Positions 23,692 to 32,443 of a stretch of 64,000 nt of DNA are shown here, piece by piece. Position 1 is the stretch's first letter; each line of letters starts with the position of its first letter. The translations under genes were made by a program, and so were the position numbers. The notes below the pieces were generated by a model that searched no databases, had not been told where the DNA came from, and was given only the letters and a program-made list of their open reading frames with translations. The DNA comes from Sabellastarte sp. h YS-2021 (lineage: Eukaryota > Annelida > Polychaeta > Sabellida > Sabellidae), in assembly GCA_964017235.1 (NCBI GenBank), contig OZ024936.1, forward strand, positions 57,091,028-57,155,027, read 5' to 3'.

Positions 23692-24266
23692 GTGGCTTTC
23701 TAACAGTAAACGCCCGCCTACCAGTGAACGCCCGCCTTATATATCTTTGTTAGAGGTCAAGGACAAATGCATCTACAAGTCTACAAAATGGGCGTTCACT
23801 GGTATTTCCGGCTTGCAGTAAAAACGGCCGATATTACACATAAATTATGAAAATATAAAGCTTTGAAACAAATATTACAACATGCACCTCGGTTACAATT
23901 GTAGTGCATATTATCTGACAATATAGTGGCTTTCTACCAGTGAATGCCCGCCTACCAGTGAACGCCCGCCTACCAGTGAACGCCCGCCTTATATATCTTT
24001 GTTAGAGGTCAAGGACAAATGCTTCTATAAGTCTACAAAATGGGCGTTCACTGGTATTTCCGGCTTGCGGTAAAAACAGCCGATAATAGAGATAAATTAT
24101 GAAAATATAAAGCTTTGAAACAAATGAAACAACATGCGCCTAAGTTATCAATTGTAGTGTATATCATTTGAAAATCTGTTCTTAGAAGAATAAAATATAA
24201 AGCTGTAAATATAATTTAAATTTAATATATTAACTTCAACATGGGCGTTTACTGGTAGAATGCCAC
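23692..24266. mobile_element. Tandem inverted-repeat MITEs with TAGTGGC ends
   Basis: Two head-to-tail copies start at about 23692 and 23936. The second is complete (23936-24266). Its left end GTGGCTTTCTACCAGTGAA is inverted at the right end, and TA lies on both sides. The left end repeats 'taccagtgaacgcccgcc' two to three times. A third right end follows at 26187-26226, split off by insertion of the FAR1/ZSWIM element. No ORF. Confidence 0.7.
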
Positions 24267-25064
24267 TAGTGGTAGAAGAATAAATTATAAAGCTGTAATA
24301 TAATTCAAATTCAATAGAGGTGGTGGACCAATTCACGCCCGGGTACCAATTCACGCCCACCCTCAATTTTCTTGAAGATTTATTATTTTTCATTGAGAAG
24401 ATGTTTACCATATCGTAGATAATCATCTAATGGATCATTTACATTTGTAATTTATTGTTTAACTGTAATTGTTTTGGATAAATTTAGCGAAGTGACTCCT
24501 GTCATGATGCCGTGGTTTAAATAATCACATTAAAGTCACGGCATCGAGGAAATTTTACTATGACATTGAGGAAATTCTATTAAAATCACGGCATCGAAGA
24601 AATTTTATAACAGCATCGACGAAATTGTAAAGTCACATTATTAACTTTAACATTATTATTTACACCAACCTTCAATTCAGTACATAATATCCACCATATC
24701 CTCTCCAATGTGCACTTCAATCAATCTACACAAAACACTTTCCTCACGCCTTGCCTTTTTGGACCATTAATTTTCATTGGCTCACCACAATGAATAGAAG
24801 TGGGGTACAGCACATTAATGAAGACAAGGGGCAAATGGCAATCAGTGTCTCACTGCACTGAACAGTCCTGACTGCTTGTTGTTATTGATTGCTATTCAAC
24901 TTAGAGTGGTATGTCACAGTGAATTGCTAACTTAGTGACAAGGAGTAAAACTTGAGTGAATTGCATTCTAATTCAATTGCATTTTGATTTGGTTACACAG
25001 GCAATTGCTAACACAGTGGCAGGGGTGAACACTCTTGATTGTAATTATTTCTTCTGGTTTGGTG

Positions 25065-25070
25065 TATAAG
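25065..25070 (+). promoter_or_regulatory. Putative TATA box of the transposase fragment
   Basis: TATAAG within 'ggtgtataagagggg', about 60 bp before the ORF start. The Mutator-like element at 57191-59194 has a similar 'gtgtatataaggagg' before its small ORF, which supports a shared promoter design. Confidence 0.45.
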
Positions 25071-25128
25071 AGGGGGATCTGTTGAGCTGATTGTCAGTTC
25101 AGTTTTAAACTGTCACCAGTTCACACAT

Positions 25129-25935
25129 ATGAATGGTAAAATGGCTAGATTGGATGTTGGGAAATGTTTCAGTTCTTATGAGGATTTACTTTCTCAAATA
25201 GCTGAGTATGAAAAGGAAAACCTTATAAATGTTGCAAAGAAGCATTCTAGGACTATTGAGAATGCTGTTAAACGTGGTTCTAACAAGTCATACAATCAAG
25301 CCTTAGTTTTTGCTGAGGTGCATTTTGTGTGTAAGCACAGCCTGTCATTCTGGCCCAGGCCAAGAAAGGGATTGAGACTTAACACAAGAACAGAGAAGAT
25401 GAACTGTCCTTTCATTATTAAGGTCAGAGCAACTACTGATGGGCAGGCCTTGCTGATCACTCACTTCAATGAAGTACACAACCATGATACATCTGAGGAA
25501 GAGTTCAAGCTGAATCCCAAGCAAAGGAGAGTGGGACCAGAGACTGAAAAGGAGATAGTTAACATGATTAGTGTCAATGCCAACCGGAAGATGGTGCAGT
25601 CACACTTTTCAGAGAAAACTGGAAAAGTGCTACTTATGAGTGACATCCACAACATAGCAACACGGGCCAAGCAGAATGACAGTCAACCAGAACGAAATGC
25701 AGTTGAAGATTTGGCTGGTTGGCTCAAACAGTCTTATCCCACCATGACCTCACACTTCATCAGAGATGACAACATTGTCACTGGTATTTACCTCCAAGAT
25801 CCTCAGATGAAGTCCGCCTTCAGCCGCTTCCCAGAGGTGCTATTGGTAGATGCCACCCACAAGACAAATGACAGGGGGATGGTGCTTATTTCTGTCTTTT
25901 TGCTTACATATGTCTACTTTACTTACTGTAAATAA
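25129..25935 (+). CDS. FAR1/ZSWIM-like transposase fragment (268 aa)
   Basis: The N-terminal half resembles the FAR1/FLYWCH (WRKY-GCM1 fold) DNA-binding domain of Mutator-like transposases and ZSWIM1/3-type proteins. The zinc ligands read C68, C93, H117 and H119 (HNH). The segment near residue 234, RFPEVLLVDATHKTN, matches the strand that carries the first catalytic aspartate (D241) of the DDE core. The protein stops 27 residues later, so the rest of the core and the SWIM finger are missing. The stop codon overlaps an AATAAA polyadenylation signal (25931-25936). It therefore cannot be a complete transposase; it may be a binding-only product or a remnant. The frame is intact over 268 codons. 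Confidence 0.8.
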   Translation: MNGKMARLDVGKCFSSYEDLLSQIAEYEKENLINVAKKHSRTIENAVKRGSNKSYNQALVFAEVHFVCKHSLSFWPRPRKGLRLNTRTEKMNCPFIIKVRATTDGQALLITHFNEVHNHDTSEEEFKLNPKQRRVGPETEKEIVNMISVNANRKMVQSHFSEKTGKVLLMSDIHNIATRAKQNDSQPERNAVEDLAGWLKQSYPTMTSHFIRDDNIVTGIYLQDPQMKSAFSRFPEVLLVDATHKTNDRGMVLISVFLLTYVYFTYCK

Positions 25936-26230
25936 AGTTGTTATCTGTCTCAATTTTGTCCTGTCCCACCATCTTTTTTTGGAATGAAATAATGAATTAC
26001 CATGTAGACCTTCAATACTTGGGGGACTTTCTTGAACTGGTGAATTTCCTCGATGCTATTATAAAATATCCTCGGTGCCGTGACTTTAGTGTAAATATTT
26101 AAACCACGGTATCGTGACAGGAGTCACGGCGTAAATTTAGCGGTGGGCGTGAATTGGTACCCGGGCGTGAATTGGTCCACCACCACTATATTAACTTCAG
26201 CATGGGCGTTTACTGGTAGAATGCCACTAC

Positions 26231-26450
26231 TGGTCACTAATGTATTTCGTCACCCCAGTGAAGTTCCTCACCTGCCGTAAAAACGCCCAAGGACAGGCAA
26301 TATTCACATTTAAATAAATGGAATAGCTTCTTTTGACGGCAAGGTATAGATATATGTCACAACTGGACAGTAGAAACTCTTTAATATTGTCATGAAATGC
26401 AGGTGACGAACTTCACTGGGGTCACGAACTTCACTGGCTGAGCAGTAGTG
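26231..26450. mobile_element. Small inverted-repeat MITE with tandem-word ends
   Basis: About 210 bp. The left end (cgtcaccccagtgaagttc) is inverted at the right, where 'tcacgaacttcactgg' occurs twice in tandem. A related right end in the same direction occurs at 22531-22570. It lies just downstream, on the plus strand, of the TAGTGGC repeat and next to LACTB2 exon 1. Confidence 0.6.
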
Positions 26451-26496
26451 CACTAGATGTCAAAGTGAGTGATAAAAGGGAATAATTTGCAAACAC

Positions 26497-26621
26497 CTTT
26501 TCCCAGTTCCGATCAAGTATGTATTTGTTCCTTGCAATGTATACGGTCCTGGATTACACCCAAGAATACGAATCACTCTTGACGATAGCTGTTCAATTCT
26601 TGGAATAACTGTTTGTGCCAT
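26497..26621 (-). CDS. LACTB2: LACTB2 exon 1 with start codon
   Basis: The ATG at 26621-26619 opens [20 protein letters not shown], followed by [20 protein letters not shown], the strongly conserved N-terminal strand of LACTB2 ([14 protein letters not shown]). It ends with a GTGTTT donor in phase 2; the leftover AG joins the first base of exon 2 to make arginine. Exons 1-3 therefore encode a continuous 96-residue N-terminus including the HxHxDH motif. Intron 1 is about 9.5 kb and full of transposons. No mitochondrial targeting peptide is obvious. Confidence 0.93.
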
Positions 26622-29218
26622 ATTTTTACTTTTGGACTAGATATACTAAAGCTCGATAACTGTAAATGAAAAAAAAAAACGGGTATAGCCAGCCCCGGAA
26701 AACCAATGGAAATTGTTGAAAAAATAGGGCGACAAATTAAACTTAAACAAACTGGACTTATGTGATCAAGTTACCAACCTAACCAAATATTGAGGAGATT
26801 TTAAAGTGCACATGTCAACATATTAAACAGATGTTTTATTAATATAAAACAATAAAAATGACATTTGAATGCTCTTTTCAACTGTTTTCACTAGGTATGG
26901 AGTGAAAGCCAAACTAAACCCTAAGCAATATATAGTAAATGTGTTTCGGAATTTCAAAAAGTTAAGCTGCATATAAAACTATTAATATTTCCATTTGATA
27001 ATAAGTATACAGGTGGATACAAACGTGAACTGCAAATAATGTCTTAGGCTAACAATTCCAACGTTCGGCTGGTCGTTTCAGTACTTACTACACTTGACAG
27101 AAGTTACTGGAAGATACATTTTTCTATTTGTGTGGTAGTTTCCAGGTAAACAAGTAAGTACTGAAGTGATCGACATATCTCCTCTGATTTTGTAGTAAGT
27201 AAGTCACGTGATAGAATAAAGTAGAAGGGAAGCAATCACATATTTTATTGTAGAATTGTTATTGAAAAATCACAATAATTGTTTATTTTTTATTATCACA
27301 ATATCAGAGGACAGATATTAAATAGATAAAGCATTTATACCTTTATCACGCTTATTGAGATTAAATAACTTGTTTCCTTTGATAACAAACAGAAGTAACA
27401 AACTTCAAAATCAATGTAATAAAATTTACCACAGAAAATATATTATGTGCACACCCCTAATATTGAATGGTTTATGCAACAATCATACAATTTTCATAGC
27501 AATTGTGAGTTTTACATGTAAAGTTATTGAATAAAAGTGGACCAAGAAAAAAAATAAAAACTTTAGAACATATTTCTAATGCCTCCAAGTACCCACGTGG
27601 AATCAATCTCGTTTATAAAAATAACTGCCAATCAAATTTAAAAGAAATGACATCATGGGGAAGTACTTACTTTTTTCATTTTTGTGGTAGAATTTCCACT
27701 AAGTACTGGTTGTTACTGCGCATGTGGGCGGAGCTTATTTTACTTGCCGCAAATTTTCCCACGCGAATGACCCTAATGTTTCACAAAATCACTTTCATCC
27801 ATAAAAGTATTATTTTATAAATAGAAATTCCCTTTGTCCATATTTCTTCAAGACAACTTTTGAATATTTCCAATAATTTCTAAGCAATAGCAAAAAGATA
27901 AAACTTAACAGCAGAAACAACTGGACATAAACTAAACATAAGGCTCATCTGAAGGTTAATTTGTGTGCATGATGTTTTGTGGTAAAACCTATTTATTCAT
28001 TTATTTGCACTTGTCTCAATATTTTCAAAAAATAGAAATCCGCTGTATTACTTTTCAACTACTCATGTTTCACACCAATTAAGTAACTTATCTGCCTTAA
28101 AATGATCAAGGTAAAGCAATATTTAAATTAAAACAATTTGAACAAGTCCTTATAACATCATAGCATAAATCTATAGCTAGGGAAAGTTGATTATAAAGAG
28201 GTTTCAACATTTTATTAAAATGCAATGATACTTACAAACTTGATCGAGTAACTGAGAAGTATGTATAAAAGAAGTTTTGAACTGAAAAATGTTACTTAAA
28301 AGTGACCTAAAGCTAGAAAAAGTTGTTTGCAACAAAAACTGTGAAATAACACAACTAAATTTGATGGGTTAAAATAAGAAAAAAATAAAAATAAAATAAT
28401 ATGTCTTTCATGGCATAAAACATTTTATATGGCATAAAAGGAATCTCACAAAGCAGGGTATACTAGAATATGCCATTGGTTGAAACAATTTCATGAATAT
28501 AATACCATCCTGTATGTTATTTCTTGGTTACAGGAAGTTAAAGATTATTCACGAAAAGAGTTGTTCTTAAATTCATTTACAAACGATGCAAGTTTTGGTA
28601 TTGGAATTATAGTTCACTGAGGGAACCTAATTATGTAAAATATGCATATAAAACTGGTTAAGTAAAGTAAAAAAAACAATATGCTGTCCCTCTATAACAC
28701 AGATAAAAATAGAGAATATTAGAATTCAATTCATAATATCTGGAACAATGTTTTTGAGATGGTCATGTTAAATGCAAGGGAAAACAATGTAACATTTACC
28801 AGCCAAGTTAAAAGACTACATTGTGAGAATTGACCCAAACATATCCCTAGACAGGCCATCTCTCACGCCATAGGTGTTGGTTGGGTATTTTTTTGTGGAA
28901 ATAATATGTGTGTCCCACAATTGTTATGAATTATTAATTTTATTACATTATTTTCACTTTTCCTGTAATGATAAGATTAATCCTTTTTTCAAAGTATATT
29001 TAAATGGTTGTCTGTACACTGCAAAAGAGCAAACATACTTTATTGGGGTCTTTTTTGGATGCGTTCTGTATGTCTTTAATATATTAGTGGAGATATGGAA
29101 TACCATAAAATGCTGTGATTAGATCTTAGCAAAATAACTAATATCTAAAAAAATTGTATTTTTTTGTATGTACAGAAAAAGCACTCAAAAATGACAGACA
29201 CATAAACATGCGAATCAA
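26622..29218. other. LACTB2 upstream and intergenic region
   Basis: Upstream of LACTB2 exon 1 there is no clear TATA box. An imperfect hairpin at about 27070-27172 pairs 'gtttcagtacttact' with 'agtaagtactgaagt'. Bases 28842-29010 repeat 3818-4062. Several short open frames have no family features. I see no further gene. Confidence 0.45.
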
Positions 29219-29400
29219 GGTCTGTATTCATTAACATTCTTCTGCTTAGATTAAGAATTTTCTTATAATTTTTCTTAGAAAATTCTATGAATCAGAATTT
29301 TTGGTATTCACTAAATTCTTATTCTTAGAAATTTTTCTTGTTCTTAGAAGAATGATGTTCAAGTCTAAGGAAGATCAAGACCTTACTTAAGTGAAGGAAA
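29219..29400. repeat. Possible left terminus of an outer inverted-repeat element
   Basis: Starts 'ggtctgtattcattaac', continues 'attcttctgcttag' and carries repeated 'attcttagaa' words. The complement occurs at 44679-44708, ending 'gtgaatatgggcc'. If they are partners they enclose 15.5 kb containing the gypsy and LINE nest. No matching target duplication was found, so they may belong to different copies. Confidence 0.4.
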
Positions 29401-29911
29401 AGGTGCCATATTTCATGTTTTTATATCAATTGCATGCAATTAGATATTTATTTTTCCGTGGCCAGACAAATCCAATGTTTGTTTTTTACCAGCATGATTT
29501 TTTGCAAGAGATTTAGATTTAAAGTTAAAGGCTGGAGTGAGTGACTTATGCTATCTTGTCGACTAGTTTTAAATATGGCTGGCATGTATATTTTTCCCAC
29601 TTCAAAATTTCAAATGGCTAGAATTATGTTAAAGTACTTTTTTTGTATTTTTTATGTGGTTAGAAGGTTCTCAACTGCAAAATATATCCCTTTCTGATCC
29701 AAGAGTCATGAGTAAGTGGACAAGTTTCACAGTGTACATAAATATATTCTGAGAAATATATATCCACAAGATTATAGTATACCTCAACAGCACTTAGCAC
29801 ATATCAAGTTGAATACATTATGTACACATTAATATACGTACATATCCCACTGTGAAAGTTTCATTTTTACTCTTCTAGTTATTTTATCCATTTGGTGCAA
29901 CCATGTTATTA

Positions 29912-29915
29912 CATA
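29912..29915. repeat. Target duplication of the gypsy element, left
   Basis: CATA directly before the LTR terminus TGTGGCG; the same four bases follow the right terminus at 38394-38397. Confidence 0.7.
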
Positions 29916-30557
29916 TGTGGCGACCCAGCAGATATGTCAAGCCTTACAAATAGCCTGTTAACCCTACAGATTGACCAAATCAATATAAAGCCTCGCGTTG
30001 TGTTCAAATTTGTATTAGGTTATTAGCAAACCGTCACTAACATTAACTCCTGTTGTTAAAGGGACAAATTTGTGGTGTATTAAGAATTTCGCAGCAAATT
30101 CAACAATGAATATTTATTCTAAAATATATCAAATTCAACAGGTAATTTACAAAATAAGACAAAATATCACCGATACATAAAGTAACAATTACAAAAGTAT
30201 TTACTCAAATTCATCAGCTTGAATATAATGTATAGCTTTTAATTAACACACAAATAACCAATTGCCTAATATTGGGTTTAATAAAAATACAATTTATCTC
30301 TAGTATTTAGCCTACAATCCTCTAATAATAAACCCTTATTGCTGCTATGTGTAGTAAATGTCTTACCATATTTGGTTGTTCTACTACTGAGCAGTTCTAC
30401 TACTGAGCAGGTTCATTCAATTGATTGGTTCAATTTTTGGTCCTTCTGGAACCCTTTCAATCCAATCCAATTGAATTGCTTCTTACATTCAATTCCCTCC
30501 TCCTCACGTCACCGTTTCTAAGAGCCTAAAGTACTATATGACGGTGCAACACCGCAA

Positions 30558-30565
30558 TGACGTCA
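30558..30565. promoter_or_regulatory. CRE-type palindrome in the LTR
   Basis: Perfect TGACGTCA, the CREB/ATF consensus, inside the 3' LTR about 225 bp downstream (sense) of the TATA box. Function is inferred only from the motif. Confidence 0.4.
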
Positions 30566-30786
30566 GTACACATTTGTGACGTATACTAGCGATCGCCATT
30601 ATAACCATCTATACACCGTGATAAATATATGCAAATATAAGGCACTCTGTCGCCCCCTAGTGATGGATATTTGAACTAAAAGGTTTGACAATAAGCTTAT
30701 TTTATTTTACTAGTAAAAAGCACTAGATTTCTAACACTGTGTATATTTTATTTTATAAAACGTTTGCGGTGGGCGATAATGCACCG

Positions 30787-30794
30787 CATTTATA
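30787..30794 (-). promoter_or_regulatory. LTR TATA box
   Basis: GTATAAAT on the sense (minus) strand, about 95 bp into the 3' LTR and followed by GC-rich sequence. The matching 5' LTR lacks this region, so the element has no promoter in the normal place. Confidence 0.55.
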
Positions 30795-30890
30795 CTAGCG
30801 ACCGCGGAGACACTTCTTCAACAATCTCGCGGACCAAATACCGAGTTCGCGCATGCGCAGACATAACACGCGAACGAGATCATCTCACTA

Positions 30891-30904
30891 CCCCCCTATT
30901 TTTT
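30891..30904 (-). other. Polypurine tract
   Basis: Sense AAAAAATAGGGGGG immediately 5' of the 3' LTR, the position used to prime plus-strand DNA in LTR retroelements. Confidence 0.75.
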
Positions 30905-31465
30905 AAAAGGTTATGCCCTCATAACACGTTTAAAATATATACATGACTAGATTTGAAGACTAATTGCTAACTGCTAAAACACTGGTATATGTATATTTCA
31001 ATGTAACTTAAATACACATCAGAAACATGTTTAATACTGTGCAGTTTATGTCATACGAAACTTACCATTCAACATATGCAATAACGTTAACAGTATCCAA
31101 CCAGAATACTCAAGTGCATAACGGTAAGATACATGTTCAACACTCTGAGGATTAACAACCTCATACAACACATAAATGATGTTGATAGTCCAACCAGAAT
31201 ACTCAATTGCATAATGGCTGAAATAGCAACAGCATTAAAGTTTTAATAACCAAAGTAACTACCACAATTAAAACTGCATACTGAGAAACAAAATATGCAA
31301 TAATACTGAAATATTTACTGAGCAATAATTCAATATATACTATAATTAACATTGCATACTGAACAACAAATATGCAATAATACTGTAAATTCAACAGCTG
31401 TACTGCTGCAAAATATATGCATGTAATATGTAGCAAGAAGAAAAACAACATTTAAAATTGTCTCT

Positions 31466-32323
31466 TTACTCAAAATTGATGTTGACAAAGTCAATAAAAT
31501 CCTGTTTCTTAGCTATTTCTGATTTTGCTGTCATTTTGCGAATCTTTGCCTCACTCTCCCGTCTTAGATCTCTTTCTGCTGTTAACTTTCTTTTCAAGTC
31601 CCTAATTGTTTCCTCTGACTGTTTTAAAACTTTAATTTGCTCTGTCATCAGACTGTTTTTGTCTTCATATATTTTTCTCTGTCTTCTTTCCTCCCTGAGT
31701 TTATGTTGTAGATCTTTAACTAAAGCTTCCTTCTTTTCTTTGTCAAACTGTTCAAGCTGTGCCCTAGCTTTTTCCCTCTCCTCAGTCCAAAATTTGAGCT
31801 TGGCATCAGCCTTCCTGAGGTTTTTCAGGAGAATGTCACGAGACGTGGTCAAGACTTTTTGTTGTGAAGCTGCTTGGCTGAGAGCGACCAAAGGTTCCCT
31901 GATTTGCCTGGCCGGAGCCTCTTTTGGCACAAATGCCATCTGGCTTGGAGGTACTGTTGGTAGCACTTTCTTCTTGTAGCCGGTTGGAGGTTGAGCAGAT
32001 CCAGGAGCCAAGTAAAATTTGTTTTGACGGTTTATAGGGATGGCCTTTGCTTCTGCTTGATGCTTTTGCAGAGAATGCCTCTTGACATCTGTGGCCCTTC
32101 TAAACACTTTAGTGCATCCTTCACACTCGTAGAGTGTCACCTGGTGTTCATGTATTTCCGCCCAGTGCCTTAAGAGAGCAAATGGTTTTGCAAAAGCCTT
32201 GCCTTGGCAACCTTCCACATTACACCTTAATTTATTATTCTCTTTTCCAGGCTTGGACTCATCAACTTCTCCCTCTTCCAGGATATCATCCACCCACTCA
32301 TTGTTTTTCTCAATTGCTGCCAT
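31466..32323 (-). CDS. Gypsy ORF3: double C2H2 finger plus coiled-coil protein (285 aa)
   Basis: Lies after pol, where retroviruses and errantiviruses carry env, but it has no signal peptide or membrane segment. Residues 34-58 form a finger-like C-x4-C...H-x4-H; residues 67-88 form a canonical C2H2 finger (C67, C70, H83, H88). Residues about 165-268 are rich in K, E, R, Q and leucine and look like a long coiled coil. The N-terminus is acidic. The frame stays open 13 codons above the ATG to an AG that follows a long T-rich tract (32363-32364). Expression from a spliced subgenomic RNA, as for env, is therefore plausible. Function unknown: a nucleic-acid-binding, regulatory or structural role are all possible. 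I do not recognise a close family. Confidence 0.85.
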   Translation of the reverse strand: MAAIEKNNEWVDDILEEGEVDESKPGKENNKLRCNVEGCQGKAFAKPFALLRHWAEIHEHQVTLYECEGCTKVFRRATDVKRHSLQKHQAEAKAIPINRQNKFYLAPGSAQPPTGYKKKVLPTVPPSQMAFVPKEAPARQIREPLVALSQAASQQKVLTTSRDILLKNLRKADAKLKFWTEEREKARAQLEQFDKEKKEALVKDLQHKLREERRQRKIYEDKNSLMTEQIKVLKQSEETIRDLKRKLTAERDLRRESEAKIRKMTAKSEIAKKQDFIDFVNINFE

Positions 32324-32362
32324 GCTTTCCCTTAACTCTTTGTGGAAATCAAAATCAGCATC

Positions 32363-32392
32363 CTAACAAAAAAATAAACAAAAAAAAAACAA
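32363..32392 (-). promoter_or_regulatory. Strong splice acceptor before ORF3
   Basis: On the minus strand a T-rich tract (two T runs) ends in TTAG at 32366-32363. The next base starts 13 open codons in frame with the ORF3 ATG. Together this looks like a genuine 3' splice site. The donor was not identified; it should lie in the leader or early gag. Confidence 0.65.
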
Positions 32393-32443
32393 TTGCACTT
32401 AACCATATGTGACAACCATATTTGTACACGTTATATACAATAT

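Larger units (their letters stand above)
24317..26186 (+). mobile_element. Mutator/Phantom-like DNA transposon with TA duplication
   Basis: 1870 bp with 45-bp terminal inverted repeats matching at 44 of 45 positions (24317-24361, 26142-26186). Each contains the word CCAATTCACGCCC twice. A second inverted pair lies inside (24486-24560 against 26065-26135, words 'ccgtggtttaaat', 'taaagtcacggca'). The flanking repeat copy allows the empty site to be inferred: the duplication is TA (24315-24316, 26187-26188). It carries one ORF (25129-25935) with a FAR1/FLYWCH-type DNA-binding domain. Composite foldback-like termini plus this domain match descriptions of Phantom-type Mutator elements, although a TA duplication is not the usual 9 bp. 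Confidence 0.75.
29916..30887 (-). repeat. 3' LTR of the gypsy element
   Basis: The sense strand starts TGAGATG just after the polypurine tract and ends GGTCGCCACA, giving TG..CA ends and a length of about 970 bp. It contains a TATA box and a TGACGTCA site. The last 200 bp (U5 side) is repeated, forward and inverted, at the other end of the element. The 5' boundary could also be 30890. Confidence 0.8.

Noticed and set aside
24148..24426. 92-codon minus-strand frame
   Set aside because: Spans the junction between a MITE and the FAR1/ZSWIM element terminus; repetitive and without family features.
27527..27820. 97-codon plus-strand frame upstream of LACTB2
   Set aside because: No recognisable domain, AT-rich codon mix and no start or splice support.
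31458..31979. 173-codon plus-strand frame
   Set aside because: Antisense shadow of the gypsy ORF3; serine/leucine-rich as expected of the complement of a coiled coil.
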